Source of the DNA: Actinoallomurus soli
GTDB taxonomy: Bacteria; Actinomycetota; Actinomycetes; Streptosporangiales; Streptosporangiaceae
NCBI RefSeq assembly: GCF_024055715.1
Contig: NZ_JAMXMV010000040.1
Location: 1 to 38,093 of the forward strand
Direction: 5' to 3'
DNA: 38,093 nt
The notes below the pieces were generated by a model. The model was not told where the DNA came from. It ran no database searches and saw only the letters and a program-made list of their open reading frames with translations. This document shows, piece after piece, positions 36,503-38,093 of this stretch. Position 1 is the first letter of the stretch; each line of letters begins with the position of its first letter. A program made the translations under genes and the position numbers.

Positions 36503-37351
36503 GTGACGTCGCAAGGTTCCGCGCCGGGGCGTCTACCGGGCGCGTTCATGAGCCAGGGCCCCCCGTCGTTCACCGAGTTCCTCTCGTCGTACTCGCCGGG
36601 ACTGCTGCCCGGGTCGCGCGAGCTTCCGGCCGGGGTGTCGGCCGGGGACAAGATCCCGCACGGCACGACGATCGTCGCGATCACGTTCCCGGGTGGTGTG
36701 GTGATGGCGGGCGACCGGCGGGCCACCGCGGGCAACGTGATCGCCCAGCGGGACATCGAGAAGGTCTACCGCGCCGACGAGTACTCCGCCGTCGCGATCG
36801 CGGGCACCGCGGGCATCGGCCTGGAGGTGGTGCGCCTGTTCCAGGTGGAGCTGGAGCACTACGAGAAGATGGAGGGCCGTACGCTCTCGCTGGAGGGCAA
36901 GGCCAACCGGCTCGCCACAATGGTGCGCGGCAACCTGGGCATGGCCCTGCAGGGTCTCGTGGTCGTGCCGCTGTTCGCCGGTTACGACGAGGACGAGGAC
37001 CGCGGCCGGATCTTCAGCTACGACCCGGCCGGCGGGCGGTACGAGGAGCAGGACTTCTACAGCATCGGCTCGGGGTCGGTGTTCGCGAAGGGTGCGCTGA
37101 AGAAGCTGTTCCGGCCGGAGCTGTCCGAGGAGGACGCGGTCGTCGCCTCGATCCAGGCCCTCTACGATGCGGCGGACGACGACTCGGCCACCGGCGGCCC
37201 GGACCTGACCCGCCGGATCTTCCCGGTGGTCGCCGCGGTCACGGCCGACGGGTACCGGCGGTTGCCGGACGAGGAGGTCGGGGGTCTGACGGAGCGGGTC
37301 GTCGAGGGACGGATGCGCTCGCCGGGCGGGCCGTCGGCTCCGCTGCTGTAA
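36503..37351 (+). CDS. prcB: Proteasome beta subunit PrcB
   Basis: 282 aa; catalytic subunit of the 20S core. A propeptide of 54 residues ends in KIPHG and is removed by autocleavage to free the nucleophile Thr55 ([21 protein letters not shown]). The Asp (Asp71 region, AGDRRAT) and the Lys in [10 protein letters not shown] complete the active site. [15 protein letters not shown] is the conserved Ser-Gly-Ser block. GTG at 36503 with GGAAGGAG 4 nt upstream; a shorter start at Met16 (36548) would still leave a 39-residue propeptide. It lies 122 bp after the endonuclease VII gene and 45 bp before prcA. Confidence 0.97.
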   Translation: MTSQGSAPGRLPGAFMSQGPPSFTEFLSSYSPGLLPGSRELPAGVSAGDKIPHGTTIVAITFPGGVVMAGDRRATAGNVIAQRDIEKVYRADEYSAVAIAGTAGIGLEVVRLFQVELEHYEKMEGRTLSLEGKANRLATMVRGNLGMALQGLVVVPLFAGYDEDEDRGRIFSYDPAGGRYEEQDFYSIGSGSVFAKGALKKLFRPELSEEDAVVASIQALYDAADDDSATGGPDLTRRIFPVVAAVTADGYRRLPDEEVGGLTERVVEGRMRSPGGPSAPLL

Positions 37352-37396
37352 CGTCCGCGATCTCGAGTAGTGAACGAGTAGTAAGGAACGCCACCG

Positions 37397-38093
37397 GTGT
37401 CCATGCCGTTCTACGTGTCGCCCGAACAGCAGATGAAGGACAAGGCCGACTACGCGCGTAAGGGCATCGCGCGCGGCCGCAGCGTCGTCGTGCTGCAGTA
37501 CGACGACGGCATCCTGTTCGTGGCGGACAATCCGTCCCGCGCGCTGCACAAGATCAGCGAGATTTACGACCGGATGGCGTTCGCCGCGGTCGGCAAGTAC
37601 AACGAGTTCGAGAACCTCCGCCAGGCGGGCGTGCGCTACGCCGACGTCAACGGGTACATGTACGACCGCCGTGACGTCACCGCGCGGGGTCTGGCGAACG
37701 CCTACGCGACGACGCTGGGCACGGTGTTCACCGAGATGAACAAGCCGTACGAGGTGGAGCTCGTCGTCGCGGAGCTGGGCGAGGACGCCGCCTCGGACCA
37801 GATCTACCGGCTGACGTTCGACGGGTCGGTCGCCGATGAGCACGGTTACGTCGCGATGGGCGGTCAGGCCGACCAGGTCGCGGCGGCGCTGCAGGAGCAC
37901 TACGAGGAAGGGCTGCCGCTGGCGCGTGCGCTGCGGCTCGGCGTACGGGCGCTGGAACGGCAGGACGCCGACCGGCATCTGGAGGCCGAGCAGCTGGAGG
38001 TCGCGGTGCTCGACCGGAACCGGACGCACCGGTTGTTCCGCCGGCTGCCGCCGGCGCGCATCCGGACGCTGCTGGAGGAGGCCGGCACGGGGA
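37397..38093 (+). CDS. prcA: Proteasome alpha subunit PrcA (5' part, runs off the window)
   Basis: At least 232 aa; non-catalytic subunit forming the outer rings and gate of the 20S core. It starts [71 protein letters not shown], the alpha-type opening with the gating N-terminus and the H0 helix. [23 protein letters not shown] and the G-rich [11 protein letters not shown] follow. The GTG at 37397 is preferred to ATG at 37403 because AAGGAA lies 8 nt upstream of it. No stop is reached before 38093, so the C-terminus (usually a short acidic or Pro-rich tail) is missing. Confidence 0.96.
   Translation, partial: MSMPFYVSPEQQMKDKADYARKGIARGRSVVVLQYDDGILFVADNPSRALHKISEIYDRMAFAAVGKYNEFENLRQAGVRYADVNGYMYDRRDVTARGLANAYATTLGTVFTEMNKPYEVELVVAELGEDAASDQIYRLTFDGSVADEHGYVAMGGQADQVAAALQEHYEEGLPLARALRLGVRALERQDADRHLEAEQLEVAVLDRNRTHRLFRRLPPARIRTLLEEAGTG

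Overview
The window is a high-GC chromosomal segment (by eye above 70% G+C) from a mycothiol-producing, proteasome-bearing actinobacterium. mshC, pup, dop, arc/mpa and prcBA together, frequent GTG starts and TANNNT -10 boxes point to Actinomycetia. The overall flavour fits the Streptosporangiales/Thermomonosporaceae, but that placement is inference. The gene order uppP, phosphomutase-like, DUF3090, SCO1664-like, mshC, PAC2, metH, RecB-like, trmI, mpa, dop, pup, prcB, prcA matches, as I recall it, the Rv2136c to Rv2109c stretch of Mycobacterium tuberculosis. It therefore looks like an old conserved block with later insertions.

Region by region. 1-127: right end of a TnpB-type IS200/IS605 element (three hairpins, an omega-RNA-like 3' end) that abuts and supplies the stop codon of an aldo/keto reductase. 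1.2-5.2 kb: uppP, a convergent corA, then a conserved cassette of unknown function (histidine phosphatase, DUF3090, PI3/4-kinase-like protein). 5.3-13.9 kb: membrane-anchored esterase, mshC (mycothiol ligase), PAC2 protein, universal stress protein, metH and a HAD phosphatase. 14.2-22.8 kb: a small membrane protein, then a peptide ABC importer (permease, lipoprotein, permease, two ATPases) followed by a paralogous solute-binding lipoprotein with its own promoter. 23.0-26.3 kb, minus strand: a two-component system, an ABC ATPase, and the wreck of its FtsX-type permease. 26.5-30.9 kb: a DEDD exonuclease, a RecB-family nuclease, an M50/CBS intramembrane protease and tRNA m1A58 methyltransferase. 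31.1-38.1 kb: the Pup-proteasome locus (arc/mpa, dop, pup, a double endonuclease-VII protein, prcB, and prcA running off the edge).

The proteasome genes work together. Pup is made with a C-terminal Gln, deamidated by Dop, attached to targets by PafA (not in the window), captured by the Mpa/ARC ring coiled coils and threaded into the PrcAB chamber. Translationally coupled to pup is a protein with two zinc-knuckle units followed by two complete endonuclease VII (His-Me) domains spaced exactly 100 residues apart. This is the most unusual gene in the window.

Two patterns cut across genes. First, at least nine starts sit 6-8 nt downstream of a TANNNT-like box, so leaderless transcription is common here; the exact hexamer TAGGCT recurs at six genes. 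Second, almost every spacer carries short tandem duplications of 14-26 bp, most strikingly a ten-unit 14-bp array in front of the M50 protease. Several perfect inverted repeats look like operators. A 23-bp element occurs in front of both the two-component operon and the ABC ATPase, which suggests a shared regulator site.
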